DNA from: Intestinibacter bartlettii
GTDB lineage: Bacteria > Bacillota > Clostridia > Peptostreptococcales > Peptostreptococcaceae
NCBI RefSeq assembly: GCF_000154445.1
Contig: NZ_DS499563.1
Length of the DNA stretch: 64,000 nt
Reading direction: 5' to 3' (one strand)
Position numbers and translations under genes: made by a program
The notes under the pieces: model-generated
Seen by the model: the letters and a program-made list of their open reading frames with translations, nothing else
Told to the model about the DNA's origin: nothing
Databases searched by the model: none
Part shown: positions 8,420 to 17,083 of the stretch, in pieces
How the letters are laid out: every line of letters begins with the position of its first letter
Numbering within the stretch: position 1 is the stretch's first letter

Positions 8420-9406
8420 ATGAATAGTACGACAAAGAATTTGACACTTGCATCTATACTTACTTCATTATGCGTAGTAATTACTATTTTTGCATTGTCA
8501 ACAGGTATTGGATACGGGATTTATCTTGATTTTGCTATACCTATATTTTTTGCTATAGTTTATTTAAAATGTGGCGGTAAATACAGCATACTTAGTGGAA
8601 TAGTTTCTGTATCACTTGTATTTATGGTAGTTGGAGATCTTGCTGGTGCCTTATTTATGAGCCAAAGTTTTTTACTTGGGATAGTATGTGCTTATTTTAT
8701 GAATAAAGATAGTATTTTAATGGAAGATATATTCTTTTCTTCAATATTTAGCACAATTCTTATAATGGTAATCGATATCTATACCAAGGCTCTAAGTGGT
8801 GCTAGTATAATTACTGAATTCCAAGAAATGATTACTTGGTTTCCATATAAACAATATGCCAACTTCGCTTTTTATTGCTTAATAGCCTTTTATTGCTCTG
8901 GAATATGCTTTAGTATATACTACTTATCACTATTTTTAGGTAAAAAATTAAGGATTTTAACTCCAAATGCAGAAAAAAAATATTATATATTTAGAAATTT
9001 AAAATTGTTCAATAGATTTTTATGCTTTAAAAGAAATACATTTTATTCATGTTGTCTTTATATAATATTTATAGAAATGTTGAATATTTTTAATTTCGAA
9101 ATAAAATTTATCTATCTTCGAGTTATTTTAATATCAGTTCAATACATAGCTTATTATTACGTAATTAGAGATTCGTTGATTATCATAAAGGATTTTGTAA
9201 TTACTCGTACTAAAAATGTTCTATACATAAGACTGTTTATGTGGGTATGTTTACTGTTATTTTTCGTAGCTTTTAGAATTCAAGCTTTTATTTTAGCAAT
9301 TATATCTTGTTTTATTGATTTAAAAAATAGTATTAGAACTCACCAAAAGAAAATTGTAGATTTATTTTATGAGAAAAAAGTTGATCTTAGGGCTAGACCT
9401 CAATAG
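8420..9406 (+). CDS. Polytopic membrane protein, DUF2232 (YybS) / ECF S-component-like
   Basis: 328 aa with about eight hydrophobic segments. The N-terminal half (TLASILTSLCVVITIFAL, then YLDFAIPIFFAIVYLKCGGKYSI) resembles the DUF2232/YybS family and the S components of ECF vitamin transporters. The C-terminal half is hydrophobic and lacks motifs I recognise. AGGAG precedes the ATG and a terminator follows, so it is a single-gene unit. The family call is by pattern only and no substrate can be proposed. Divergent from hydG. Confidence 0.6.
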   Translation: MNSTTKNLTLASILTSLCVVITIFALSTGIGYGIYLDFAIPIFFAIVYLKCGGKYSILSGIVSVSLVFMVVGDLAGALFMSQSFLLGIVCAYFMNKDSILMEDIFFSSIFSTILIMVIDIYTKALSGASIITEFQEMITWFPYKQYANFAFYCLIAFYCSGICFSIYYLSLFLGKKLRILTPNAEKKYYIFRNLKLFNRFLCFKRNTFYSCCLYIIFIEMLNIFNFEIKFIYLRVILISVQYIAYYYVIRDSLIIIKDFVITRTKNVLYIRLFMWVCLLLFFVAFRIQAFILAIISCFIDLKNSIRTHQKKIVDLFYEKKVDLRARPQ

Positions 9407-9413
9407 ATATATT

Positions 9414-9462
9414 AAAAGAGAGTATTACAAAATATTTAACCTTATTTTGTACACTCTCTTTT
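9414..9462. terminator. Bidirectional terminator
   Basis: AAAAGAGAGT pairs with ACTCTCTTTT, with an inner TACAAAATA/TATTTTGTA stem; T-rich on both sides. It separates the convergent membrane-protein gene and blaR1-like gene. Confidence 0.75.
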
Positions 9463-9525
9463 ATATATCTTATAAGCATTATAATCACATTAATATACTT
9501 ATATTTTTGATAAAAATTTATAATT

Positions 9526-11013
9526 TTACATATTTATTTTATTTCCATTCCAATCAAAATACTCAAAACCTAAATCTTTATAATTATATTTACTTAAATC
9601 AATAATTGTCATATCTGGCTCATTTAATGTAGTTTCTTTAGTTTCAACTACCTTTTTATCTAAATATACATTTGATTTTATACATGTTATTCCATTAGAT
9701 AATGTCACTAATGCCTTTTTGTCTAAATTCTTACCATAATCTATCACAAAACTTCCACCCATTATATCATAGTCATTATGTCTTATATACATTTTCCCAA
9801 ATTCAATATATAGCGGTTTTAATTTATCTTTGTCTTTTTCAAATACACATACGCCACTTTTTCCCTCGGTAGTATGGTCTACAAATCCCACAACTATATT
9901 ATTTTCTATTGATTTTATATTAAACACATATATATTTTGTACTTCACCTGTAGATTTAAAGTTTGCTATACTCTCCCTTATATAAAATAAATTTTTATCA
10001 TACATATAATCTATTTCGCTGTCTTGTGCTGTATAATCTACACTCATTTGTCCTAATGAAAGTGGGTCTTCGTCATATATTTGACTTGCAGTTGGATTTG
10101 ATATAAAAAATACTGCCCAAAATACAAATCCTATTAAAATTATTTTCGGCATTTTATATACCATCTTTTTATATTTCAATATATTCTCAATTCTTTTCTT
10201 CGCATGATTTTCACCAAAAGCCAAAGGGCAAACTAAATCTAAACTGGATGTTGTCGCAAATTCTAATAATGAATTGCTGTATTCTATTTTTATATCGTAT
10301 TTAAAATCTTTCATAACTCTTTCATCACAAGACATCTCCATATCTTGTGTCATAAGTTCAAATGCTTTCCATACAATTGGATTAAACCAATGTATTATTA
10401 CAGTTATGAAATAAATTTGTTTTATTATATAGTCGCATCTTCTTATATGTACTTCTTCATGATGTATTAAGTACTGTTGTTCTCTTTCGCTAATTCCAAG
10501 TGGTAGATATATTTTGGGTCTTATTATTCCAAATACAAATGGCGACTCTATCTTATCTGTTTCATATACATTATCTCTTATAAGAGTTGCTGTTGATATT
10601 TTTCTTTTCATTTTTATATAAGATATTATTGTGTGTATGCTTAAAATTATTATTCCTATAACCCATAGTATTATAGCTATCCACAAAATATATTCTATTT
10701 TATTTCTGCTTAAATCAAATGCTTCTATATTTAAATTACTAGATATATATTCCCTTGTCTTATCATTGCCTAAATTTTTAATTATATCTGTGTTTATTGG
10801 TTTATTAAAAATTTTAAGTGTAAATAAAGATGGATGAATATTTAGATTTATAGGTATAATCAATCTTATAAACAAAGCTGCCCACAATATATATGAATAT
10901 ATTTTTGGAAATCTAGATAACATATACCTCCCTATTAATATAACTAAAAACAAAATAACTCCTAGCCTCGTCATATTAAAAACTGAATTAAACATTGTTG
11001 ATAAAATATTCAT
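9526..11013 (-). CDS. BlaR1/MecR1-family M56 sensor metallopeptidase
   Basis: Membrane-bound zinc peptidase of the family that senses cell-wall stress or beta-lactams and inactivates the BlaI repressor. 495 aa. About four N-terminal membrane helices surround the zinc motif HHEEVHIRRCDY (HEXXH). A further hydrophobic segment (IILIGFVFWAVFFIS) leads to a C-terminal region of about 180 residues that does not look like the penicillin-binding domain of BlaR1. AAGGGGGAG precedes the ATG, 28 nt after the blaI-like gene. The signal sensed is therefore unknown and need not be a beta-lactam. Confidence 0.85.
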   Translation of the reverse strand: MNILSTMFNSVFNMTRLGVILFLVILIGRYMLSRFPKIYSYILWAALFIRLIIPINLNIHPSLFTLKIFNKPINTDIIKNLGNDKTREYISSNLNIEAFDLSRNKIEYILWIAIILWVIGIIILSIHTIISYIKMKRKISTATLIRDNVYETDKIESPFVFGIIRPKIYLPLGISEREQQYLIHHEEVHIRRCDYIIKQIYFITVIIHWFNPIVWKAFELMTQDMEMSCDERVMKDFKYDIKIEYSNSLLEFATTSSLDLVCPLAFGENHAKKRIENILKYKKMVYKMPKIILIGFVFWAVFFISNPTASQIYDEDPLSLGQMSVDYTAQDSEIDYMYDKNLFYIRESIANFKSTGEVQNIYVFNIKSIENNIVVGFVDHTTEGKSGVCVFEKDKDKLKPLYIEFGKMYIRHNDYDIMGGSFVIDYGKNLDKKALVTLSNGITCIKSNVYLDKKVVETKETTLNEPDMTIIDLSKYNYKDLGFEYFDWNGNKINM

Positions 11014-11040
11014 AGATTCTCCCCCTTATCCTTAGATTAT

Positions 11041-11403
11041 TTAATCTTCTTTATAAGAATCTATTAATTTTTTTAACTCTTCCGCTTCATCATTTGATAT
11101 TTTTTTATTTCCGAAAAACGCTGTTAAAAACTTAGGTAAAGAGCCTCCAAATGATTTTTCAACAACTTCGTGGCTTTCATAAATTTGAGTATCTTCTCTT
11201 TTCACAATAGATGTAACTACTGTATTTTCATTTTTTAATACTCCTCTTTGGGCTAATTTTCTCAAAACAGTATATGTAGTTGATTTTTTCCAACCAAGTT
11301 TTTCATTACAAACTTTCACTAATTCACCTGATTTTATTGGTTCCTCTTCCCAAATTATATTCATAAATTTTAACTCCGCATCAAATAATTTATATTTTTC
11401 CAT
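11041..11403 (-). CDS. BlaI/MecI-family transcriptional repressor
   Basis: 120-aa winged-helix repressor: EKYKLFDAELKFMNIIW, then the recognition-helix region GWKKSTTYTVLRKLAQRGVL typical of BlaI/MecI. The open frame extends to 11463, but the ATG at 11403 follows GGAGGAACGTT and matches the family N-terminus. It is paired with the M56 peptidase downstream, the usual two-gene signalling unit in which the peptidase relieves repression. No beta-lactamase or PBP gene is adjacent, so the regulon lies elsewhere or is the pair itself. Confidence 0.9.
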   Translation of the reverse strand: MEKYKLFDAELKFMNIIWEEEPIKSGELVKVCNEKLGWKKSTTYTVLRKLAQRGVLKNENTVVTSIVKREDTQIYESHEVVEKSFGGSLPKFLTAFFGNKKISNDEAEELKKLIDSYKED

Positions 11404-11454
11404 AACGTTCCTCCTAATCCAGTCTATTTTAATAAACCATATCTTTATTTTTAA

Positions 11455-11470
11455 GTTTATCACAATAAAC
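11455..11470. promoter_or_regulatory. Candidate BlaI autoregulatory operator
   Basis: Inverted repeat GTTTAT-CACA-ATAAAC, 52 nt upstream of the blaI-like ATG. A related TTTATTGTG half lies just upstream on the minus strand. The position suits autorepression, but the sequence is not a textbook TACA/TGTA BlaI dyad. Confidence 0.4.
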
Positions 11471-11538
11471 CTTTTTTGTACACAATAAAACTTATAATTT
11501 ATTATAAAATTTACTAAAATAAATTATGCTTTTATATA

Positions 11539-11582
11539 TAAAAAGACCTAGAACATCGTATCTAAACTTTGTCCTAAGCCTT
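11539..11582 (-). terminator. Terminator of the siderophore-uptake operon
   Basis: Minus-strand AAGGCUUAGGACA pairs with UGUUCUAGGUCUU (13 bp with three G-U pairs), followed by UUU. Confidence 0.7.
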
Positions 11583-11608
11583 TGTTTTATAATCAATTAT
11601 ATCTATTA

Positions 11609-12580
11609 TTATTTTACAGCATCAGCTATTTCATCTATCATTTGGTTAGTAGACTCGATTCCACCAGTCATTGTATACCATATAACAGAGTTTAAGTAAA
11701 CTATATTTCCATTTTTAGAAACTTCTGTTTTGTTCATTACTTCATTGTCAAATAATTTAGATGCCGCTTCACCTTTACCAGTTACTGCTCCTCTATCTAC
11801 AACAAATACATAATCTGATTTATTTTCTAAGAAATATTCAAATGATACTTGTTGTCCGTGAGTTGAATCGTCTATATTTTTGTCAGCTTCAGTAAATCCT
11901 AAACCATTATATATTAATCCATATCTTGATTTAGCAGAAAATACACTTATACTTCCTTCGTTAGCCATAACAACACTAGCAGTTAATCCTTTTTCTGTTA
12001 CAGTTTTGTTTACTTTTGCTATTTTAGCTTCTATTTCATCTATAGCTTTTTTAGCTTCATCTTGTTTATCAAATAAGTTTCCTAAATCAGTAACTACAGT
12101 TTTAAATGAATTCATGTAATCTTGTCCATCTACTGCTAAGTTTACAGTTGGAGCTATTTCTTTGAAACTATCTATATCTTCTGCTTGTCTTCCACCTATT
12201 ATTATTAAATCTGGATTTAAAGACTCAACTGCTTCAAAATCAGTTTCTTTTAAACTTCCTACATTAGTGTATTTATCATCTGAGTAATTTGATAATATTT
12301 CTGGCATTTTTCCGTTTTTAGGTAGACCAACTACCGCATCAACACCTAAGTTTTTTAATATATCTGCTACACCATAATCAAATACTACAACTCTTTTTGG
12401 ATTCTTTTTTAATTCTGCTTTTTCGCCATTTGCATCTGTTATCTGAACAGTTGTTTGTTCAGCACTTTGTTCTTGCTGTGTTTGTTGATTTTGTGATCCT
12501 GAATTTAATTTAGTAAATCCAAACACTCCTAATCCTAATACTAAAATTCCACCTACTATGGCAGCTGCTTTTTTGTTCAT
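11609..12580 (-). CDS. Iron-siderophore ABC transporter substrate-binding protein (YclQ/FatB-like), N-terminally anchored
   Basis: Extracytoplasmic binding protein of the periplasmic-binding-protein-2 (cobalamin/Fe3+ siderophore) type, 323 aa, with the family pattern KNPKRVVVFDYGVADILKNLGVD and LNPDLIIIGGRQ. The N-terminus (KKAAAIVGGILVLGLGVFGFTKL) is one hydrophobic helix without a lipobox cysteine, followed by a Gln/Ser-rich linker. It is therefore probably held by an uncleaved transmembrane anchor rather than a lipid. It is the last gene of a YclNOPQ-like operon; petrobactin or another catecholate is a possible ligand (inference). Confidence 0.88.
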   Translation of the reverse strand: MNKKAAAIVGGILVLGLGVFGFTKLNSGSQNQQTQQEQSAEQTTVQITDANGEKAELKKNPKRVVVFDYGVADILKNLGVDAVVGLPKNGKMPEILSNYSDDKYTNVGSLKETDFEAVESLNPDLIIIGGRQAEDIDSFKEIAPTVNLAVDGQDYMNSFKTVVTDLGNLFDKQDEAKKAIDEIEAKIAKVNKTVTEKGLTASVVMANEGSISVFSAKSRYGLIYNGLGFTEADKNIDDSTHGQQVSFEYFLENKSDYVFVVDRGAVTGKGEAASKLFDNEVMNKTEVSKNGNIVYLNSVIWYTMTGGIESTNQMIDEIADAVK

Positions 12581-12648
12581 TTTTATTCTCCCAATATATA
12601 ATAACTTTTTTATTAAGTCATATATAACCTTTCTTTAATTTTTTATTT

Positions 12649-13404
12649 TTAATAATAAATACTTATTTTTTTACCATCTATATCTTTGACATCAAAGTCC
12701 ATCTCGTATATATCTTCAAGTGTCTCTTTATTTATTATCTCATCAACTATTCCTTCTTTTGCAATCATACCGTTTTTTAAGCAGATTATATAATCAGAAT
12801 AACAAGATGTGAAGTTAATATCATGCATAACTAAGATTATTGTTTTTCCAAGCTCATCACAAAGTTTTTTTAGGACTTTCATCATCTGAACTGAATTGTT
12901 CATATCCAAGTTATTTAGAGGTTCATCTAAGAATATGTATTCTGTTCCTTGTGCTATAACCATTGCAATATATGCTCTTTGTCTTTGGCCACCACTTAAT
13001 TCATCCAAGTATTTATCTTGAATATCAGTAAGTCTCATATATTCTATAGCTTCTTCTACATATTTAATATCTTCTGCTTGTAATTTTCCCTCACAATATG
13101 GAAATCTACCAAAACTAACAAGTTCTCTAATTGTTAGTCTTATATTTATATTGTTTGATTGCTTTAATATAGCAATCTTTTTAGATAATTCTTTTTTGTC
13201 CCAGCTATCTAGTTCTTTTCCTTCTATAAATACTTGACCACCATCTCTTTTCATAAGTCTAGTTATCATAGAGAAAGCTGTACTTTTTCCAGCTCCATTT
13301 GGACCTATTAAAGATGTTATTTTTCCTTTTTGTATTTTAAGCGATACATCATGTACCACCATTTTATCTCCATAACTTTTGCTTAAATTTCTTACTTCTA
13401 TCAT
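12649..13404 (-). CDS. Iron-siderophore ABC transporter ATPase (YclP-like)
   Basis: 251-aa ATPase that powers siderophore import: Walker A GPNGAGKST, signature LSGGQRQR, Walker B YIFLDEPLNNLD, and the H-loop in VMHDINF. Its ATG overlaps the stop of the upstream permease by 4 nt (ATGA), so the two are translationally coupled. FecE/FhuC-type subfamily by sequence; third gene of the operon. Confidence 0.92.
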   Translation of the reverse strand: MIEVRNLSKSYGDKMVVHDVSLKIQKGKITSLIGPNGAGKSTAFSMITRLMKRDGGQVFIEGKELDSWDKKELSKKIAILKQSNNINIRLTIRELVSFGRFPYCEGKLQAEDIKYVEEAIEYMRLTDIQDKYLDELSGGQRQRAYIAMVIAQGTEYIFLDEPLNNLDMNNSVQMMKVLKKLCDELGKTIILVMHDINFTSCYSDYIICLKNGMIAKEGIVDEIINKETLEDIYEMDFDVKDIDGKKISIYY

Positions 13405-14411
13405 ATTCGACTCTCCTTGTAAAGTAGATACATAAAGTAAATACCGCCTATCATATTAATTACTACACTAACAGGTGTACTTAAATGTAAAATTCTCTCC
13501 ATTAATACCTGACCAAATACTAATGTAAATATACTTACTAATATTGATACAGTTATTAAATAACTATGTTTATATGTTTTCATCATTTCTCTAGTTATAT
13601 TTGCTACTAAAATTCCTAAGAATGTAAGAGGTCCTACTAAAGATGTTGAAATTGCTATAAGTATTGCTATTATCACAAATGATTTTTTCATTATTTTGTC
13701 ATAGTCAACACCTAAGTTAATTGCTTGATCTTTACCTAAACTCATTACATCATAGTATTTTATATCATCCCAAACAAATGGAATCATAAGTAGAACTAAT
13801 ATTATAGATAAGAATAATATATCTACATTTACATTGTTAAAACTAGCAAATAATTTGTTTTGAAGAACTAAATATTCATTTGGATCAATTACCATTTGCA
13901 TAAATGATGATAAACTTCTGAAAAATGTACCACAAATCATACCTATTAATAATACAAATATTATGTTTGCATTATCTTTTTTAAATATTAACTTGTATAG
14001 TAAAGATGTTCCTAAAATCATAAATACTAGGCAAATTAAAAAGTTTATTTTCTTATTTGATACAAATGCACTACTTGAACCAAAAGCAAATATTAACATA
14101 GTTTGTATTGCTACATATAGAGAATCTATACCCATTACATTTGGAGTTAAGATTCTGTTGTCCGTTATAGTTTGGAAGATTATTGTTGAAAATCCGATGC
14201 ATCCACCTGTCAGAATTATTGCTATTAATCTAGGTATTCTTTTTGAAAGAGCATAATCCATACTCCCTTTGTTGATTCCCATAAATAAGAATAATAACGA
14301 TGATGCTAATATCATTAGAGATAATACTATTATCGGCATATATAAATTTTGTTTTCTATCCACTTTTCCTATCTTTTTACCTATTTTATTTCTCTCTAGA
14401 TTAGCTTGCAT
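13401..14411 (-). CDS. Iron-siderophore ABC transporter permease (YclO-like)
   Basis: 336-aa FecCD-family membrane subunit with about nine to ten helices. Recognisable elements are SKRIPRLIAIILTGGCIGFSTIIFQ, GKDQAINLGVD and the coupling-helix region LVGPLTFLGILVANITR. It overlaps the preceding permease by 11 nt and the ATPase by 4 nt, so expression is tightly coupled. With its partner permease it forms the heterodimeric channel. Confidence 0.92.
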   Translation of the reverse strand: MQANLERNKIGKKIGKVDRKQNLYMPIIVLSLMILASSLLFLFMGINKGSMDYALSKRIPRLIAIILTGGCIGFSTIIFQTITDNRILTPNVMGIDSLYVAIQTMLIFAFGSSSAFVSNKKINFLICLVFMILGTSLLYKLIFKKDNANIIFVLLIGMICGTFFRSLSSFMQMVIDPNEYLVLQNKLFASFNNVNVDILFLSIILVLLMIPFVWDDIKYYDVMSLGKDQAINLGVDYDKIMKKSFVIIAILIAISTSLVGPLTFLGILVANITREMMKTYKHSYLITVSILVSIFTLVFGQVLMERILHLSTPVSVVINMIGGIYFMYLLYKESRI

Positions 14412-15339
14412 ATGATTTCCTCCTTAAAACTAAATAAAGGAACATTCCACTACCTATTACACCAACTGTAAGACCTACAGAAAGCTCATAAGGGTAGACA
14501 AATACTCTTGCAAGAATATCACAGAATAAAACAAATATTGCCCCAAATAATGCAGTATCTAATATATTCTCGTGTACATTGTCTCCTTTATATAGTGAAA
14601 CTAAATTTGGTACTATTAACCCTATATAAGGGATTTCACCAGCTATAATAACTACACAAACAGTTACTATAGATACTATTATCAGTCCAAGATTTACAAT
14701 TTTATTGTAATCAAGTCCTAAGTTTGTTGCAAAATCTTCACCCATTCCAACAACTGTGAATTTGTGCGCATAGAAAAATGCAATTGCCATTAGTGGTATT
14801 GATAAATATAATAATTCATAATTTCCTTTTAAGATCATTGAAAAATTACCTTGTAACCATGAGTTAACATTTTGCATTATGTCAAATTCGTACCCAATGT
14901 AAGTAGTTATTGAGCCAATTATATTACCAAACATAATACCTACAAGTGGAACGAATATCACACTCTTTACTTTTAAATTTTTTAAAAAAGTCATAAATAA
15001 CATTGTTCCAGCTAGTGCAAAAACAAATGATATCATAGCCTTTTGCATAGTTGTTGCTCCTGGTACTAAAACCATTGCAATTACTATACCAAGTTTTGCT
15101 GAATCTATTGTTGCTCCTGTAGTTGGTGAAACAAATTTATTTTGACTTATTTGTTGCATTATTAAACCACATATACTCATAGCACTACCTGCTACAAGTG
15201 TACTTATTAATCTCGGTATTCTACTAACCATCATAAGATGCATTGATTCATCATGCCCAGTAAGTATATCTGCTATATTTATGCTTTTAGCTCCTAATAG
15301 CAAAGAAATTATACATAAAGTAATTAATATAAGCGTCAA
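14401..15339 (-). CDS. Iron-siderophore ABC transporter permease (YclN-like), apparent start-proximal frameshift
   Basis: 312-aa FecCD-family permease (SRIPRLISTLVAGSAMSICGLIMQQ, GEDFATNLGLDYNKI, GEIPYIGLIVPNLVS), first gene of the operon. The frame opens at a TTG at 15339 with no SD. The expected ATG at 15355, preceded by AGGAG, is out of frame because of a run of seven A. With six A the protein would start MKKEYLTLILITLC, a natural family N-terminus. So either the tract is phase-variable, slippage restores the frame, there is a sequence error, or the TTG is used. Fur-type operator and promoter lie upstream. Confidence 0.85.
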   Translation of the reverse strand: MTLILITLCIISLLLGAKSINIADILTGHDESMHLMMVSRIPRLISTLVAGSAMSICGLIMQQISQNKFVSPTTGATIDSAKLGIVIAMVLVPGATTMQKAMISFVFALAGTMLFMTFLKNLKVKSVIFVPLVGIMFGNIIGSITTYIGYEFDIMQNVNSWLQGNFSMILKGNYELLYLSIPLMAIAFFYAHKFTVVGMGEDFATNLGLDYNKIVNLGLIIVSIVTVCVVIIAGEIPYIGLIVPNLVSLYKGDNVHENILDTALFGAIFVLFCDILARVFVYPYELSVGLTVGVIGSGMFLYLVLRRKSYAS

Positions 15340-15345
15340 ATATTC

Positions 15346-15355
15346 TTTTTTTCAT
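15346..15355 (-). other. A7 homopolymer directly after the likely start codon
   Basis: The minus strand reads ATG followed by seven A, then GAATATTTG. Removing one A joins ATG to the permease frame; as written, ATG leads into another frame. AGGAG lies 10 nt upstream of this ATG. Confidence 0.75.
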
Positions 15356-15402
15356 GATTTTATTTCTCCTAGCCCTTTATATATAAATAATGATAAACAC
15401 AT

Positions 15403-15421
15403 GATAACGATTATCATTATT
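15403..15421 (-). promoter_or_regulatory. Fur box of the siderophore operon
   Basis: GATAACGATTATCATTATT matches the classical 19-bp Fur consensus at about 17 positions. It covers the predicted transcription start. An overlapping AATGATAA half extends it toward 15389. It predicts iron repression of the four-gene importer. Confidence 0.85.
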
Positions 15422-15428
15422 TGTGTAT

Positions 15429-15457
15429 ATTATAAACTAAATAATATATTGTTTCAA
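15429..15457 (-). promoter_or_regulatory. Promoter of the siderophore operon
   Basis: -35 TTGAAA (15452-15457) and -10 TATAAT (15429-15434) with a 17-nt spacer on the minus strand, just upstream of the Fur box. Confidence 0.8.
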
Positions 15458-15649
15458 CACTTTTTTTATCATTTTAATAATTTTTTTATCTTTATTAAAT
15501 TTATAGATATAAATATTCTGAGACTAGTCCATAACTATATTGTCTTAAACCCTATTACAAATGATTTTATATAAAATGTATCCTGTTACCCTACACTTAT
15601 ATTTAATTTATCTCTGTCTTGTATTTTGCCTACATCACATTTTATTTAT

Positions 15650-15687
15650 AAATAAATAAAGACCAGTGAACATTTTTCACTGGCCTT
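15650..15687 (-). terminator. Terminator of the DUF1858 gene
   Basis: AAGGCCAGTGAA pairs with TTCACTGGTCTT, followed by a T-rich tail on the minus strand. Confidence 0.8.
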
Positions 15688-15714
15688 AAAATATTATTAT
15701 TAATTAAGCAATTA

Positions 15715-15897
15715 TTATTTATTTAATTTTGCTAATATATCTTCTACATCTTGTCCGTGTACTTCACAAGCTTGTTCTAAAGTTTCAAATTGAGCTGATG
15801 GGCATCCTAAGCATCCCATTCCCATATCCATTAAAACTTGTGCAGATTCTGGTTTAACTCTTAATATTTCTCCTATTGTCATGTCTTTTGTTATCAT
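15715..15897 (-). CDS. DUF1858 hybrid-cluster-protein-associated redox disulfide protein
   Basis: 60-aa single-domain protein, MITKDMTIGEILRVKPESA, with the CLGCP dithiol motif near residue 29. This is the small DUF1858 domain described as associated with hybrid cluster protein. GGAGG precedes the ATG and a terminator follows. A Crp/Fnr regulator is divergent and hcp lies 1.2 kb away, so it probably belongs to a nitrosative-stress module, perhaps passing electrons or sulfur to Hcp. The biochemical role is not established. Confidence 0.9.
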   Translation of the reverse strand: MITKDMTIGEILRVKPESAQVLMDMGMGCLGCPSAQFETLEQACEVHGQDVEDILAKLNK

Positions 15898-15997
15898 ATA
15901 TTCTTCCTCCTGTATTTTATATCTATTATTTAATGATATATTTAATTATGTAAAACATCACTTTTTAATGCTTCAAACATAGTATTTACAATTATAG

Positions 15998-16010
15998 GTT
16001 ATTTTATAAC
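15998..16010. promoter_or_regulatory. Candidate operator upstream of the DUF1858 gene
   Basis: GTTAT-TTT-ATAAC inverted repeat lying 1 nt upstream of a minus-strand -10 TATAAT (15991-15996). The position inside the -10/-35 spacer suggests repression, or it may be chance in AT-rich DNA. Confidence 0.3.
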
Positions 16011-16150
16011 AAATATCCATAATTTTTTATAAATTTTAGTAAATACTTAAAGTATATTAAAAATATTATTTTAATATATATATTTTAATTTTTTAGCTAC
16101 ATTTATGTTATCAAAAAATAATTGATTAACTATATAATTCAATGATATTA

Positions 16151-16190
16151 TTGTTTATTATAATTTGCATAAAATAATTATAATAAACAA
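16151..16190. repeat. 40-bp perfect inverted repeat before the Crp/Fnr gene
   Basis: Arms TTGTTTATTATAATT and AATTATAATAAACAA (15 bp, perfect) with a 10-nt centre. It ends 25 nt before the ATG and contains -10-like TATAAT elements in both directions. Likely a 5'-UTR hairpin or an autoregulatory site. Confidence 0.6.
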
Positions 16191-16215
16191 ATAGATATTA
16201 AAGGTGGTAATAGAC

Positions 16216-16857
16216 ATGTTTTTTACTATGAATAAAGAAGAAATCATCGATTTCTTTAAAGATACATATTATCAAATAAAATCTTTTTCTCAAAATGATA
16301 TTATTGCTATTGAGGGTGATGAGTGCGTTGCTATTGGTATAGTACTTAGTGGCTCTATCGATATTAAACGAATGTTGAGCAACAAAGTTATACAAATGAC
16401 ATCATTCGGCCCTGGTCATTTATTTGGCGAAGTAATTATATTCTCAGACGTAAATAAATATCCAGCAACTGTAATTTCTTCTTCAAAATCAGAAATACTT
16501 TTTATATCAAGGGAGAACTTTAAACAGTTTACTTATACACATCCCGATTTCTTAGAGATGTTTTTAAGAGATTTAAGCAATAAAATTTTAACTTTAAATA
16601 AATCTATAGAACGATTATCCTACAATAGTATACGCCAAAAAATCAGCAATTATATTTTGGATGAGTATAATAAACAAAATAGCCATCTTATAAATATAAA
16701 TATGACTAAACAGAAACTTGCCGAAACTTTAGGTATTCCAAGACCTTCTCTATCTAGAGAGTTAATCAATATGAAAGATAGCGGTATAATAGATTATTAT
16801 AAAGATACTATAAAAATCTTAGATTTAGATCAACTATTAAAAGTCTTAGATGAATAA
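16216..16857 (+). CDS. Crp/Fnr-family regulator, HcpR-like by context
   Basis: 213 aa: an N-terminal cyclic-nucleotide-type sensory beta-barrel (ECVAIGIVLSGSIDIKRML, SFGPGHLFGEVIIF) and a C-terminal helix-turn-helix (TKQKLAETLGIPRPSLSRELINMKDSGII). There is no Fnr-type cysteine set, so it does not carry an Fnr [4Fe-4S] cluster. An in-frame GTG at 16204 is part of the AAGGTGG ribosome site; the ATG at 16216 is chosen. Lying between the DUF1858 and hcp genes, and with a GTAAC-N4-GTTAC site at -41.5 before hcp, it is best read as an HcpR-like NO-responsive activator (inference). Confidence 0.85.
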   Translation: MFFTMNKEEIIDFFKDTYYQIKSFSQNDIIAIEGDECVAIGIVLSGSIDIKRMLSNKVIQMTSFGPGHLFGEVIIFSDVNKYPATVISSSKSEILFISRENFKQFTYTHPDFLEMFLRDLSNKILTLNKSIERLSYNSIRQKISNYILDEYNKQNSHLININMTKQKLAETLGIPRPSLSRELINMKDSGIIDYYKDTIKILDLDQLLKVLDE

Positions 16858-16860
16858 TTA

Positions 16861-16901
16861 AAAAAACTCCATCCCGATATTATGTCGAAATGGAGTTTTT
16901 T
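16861..16901. terminator. Bidirectional terminator
   Basis: AAAAAACTCCAT pairs perfectly with ATGGAGTTTTTT over 12 bp. It serves the Crp/Fnr gene and the convergent hcp gene. Confidence 0.85.
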
Positions 16902-17083
16902 AATGCATAGTAAATTATATTGATTCAAATGTGTAGATTATTTTATATTTAAGGAAGCTCTACATATTTGATAGATTTATTAGATTGATTATTTATGCCT
17001 ATATAATTTTAATATTCTATTTACATATCATAATTATCGTTTTAATCATGTTGTTTGATATTCTATTTTTAAATATTTATTTC

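Noticed and set aside
9526..11403. Beta-lactam resistance operon
   Set aside because: No beta-lactamase or PBP gene is adjacent and the sensor tail is not penicillin-binding-like.
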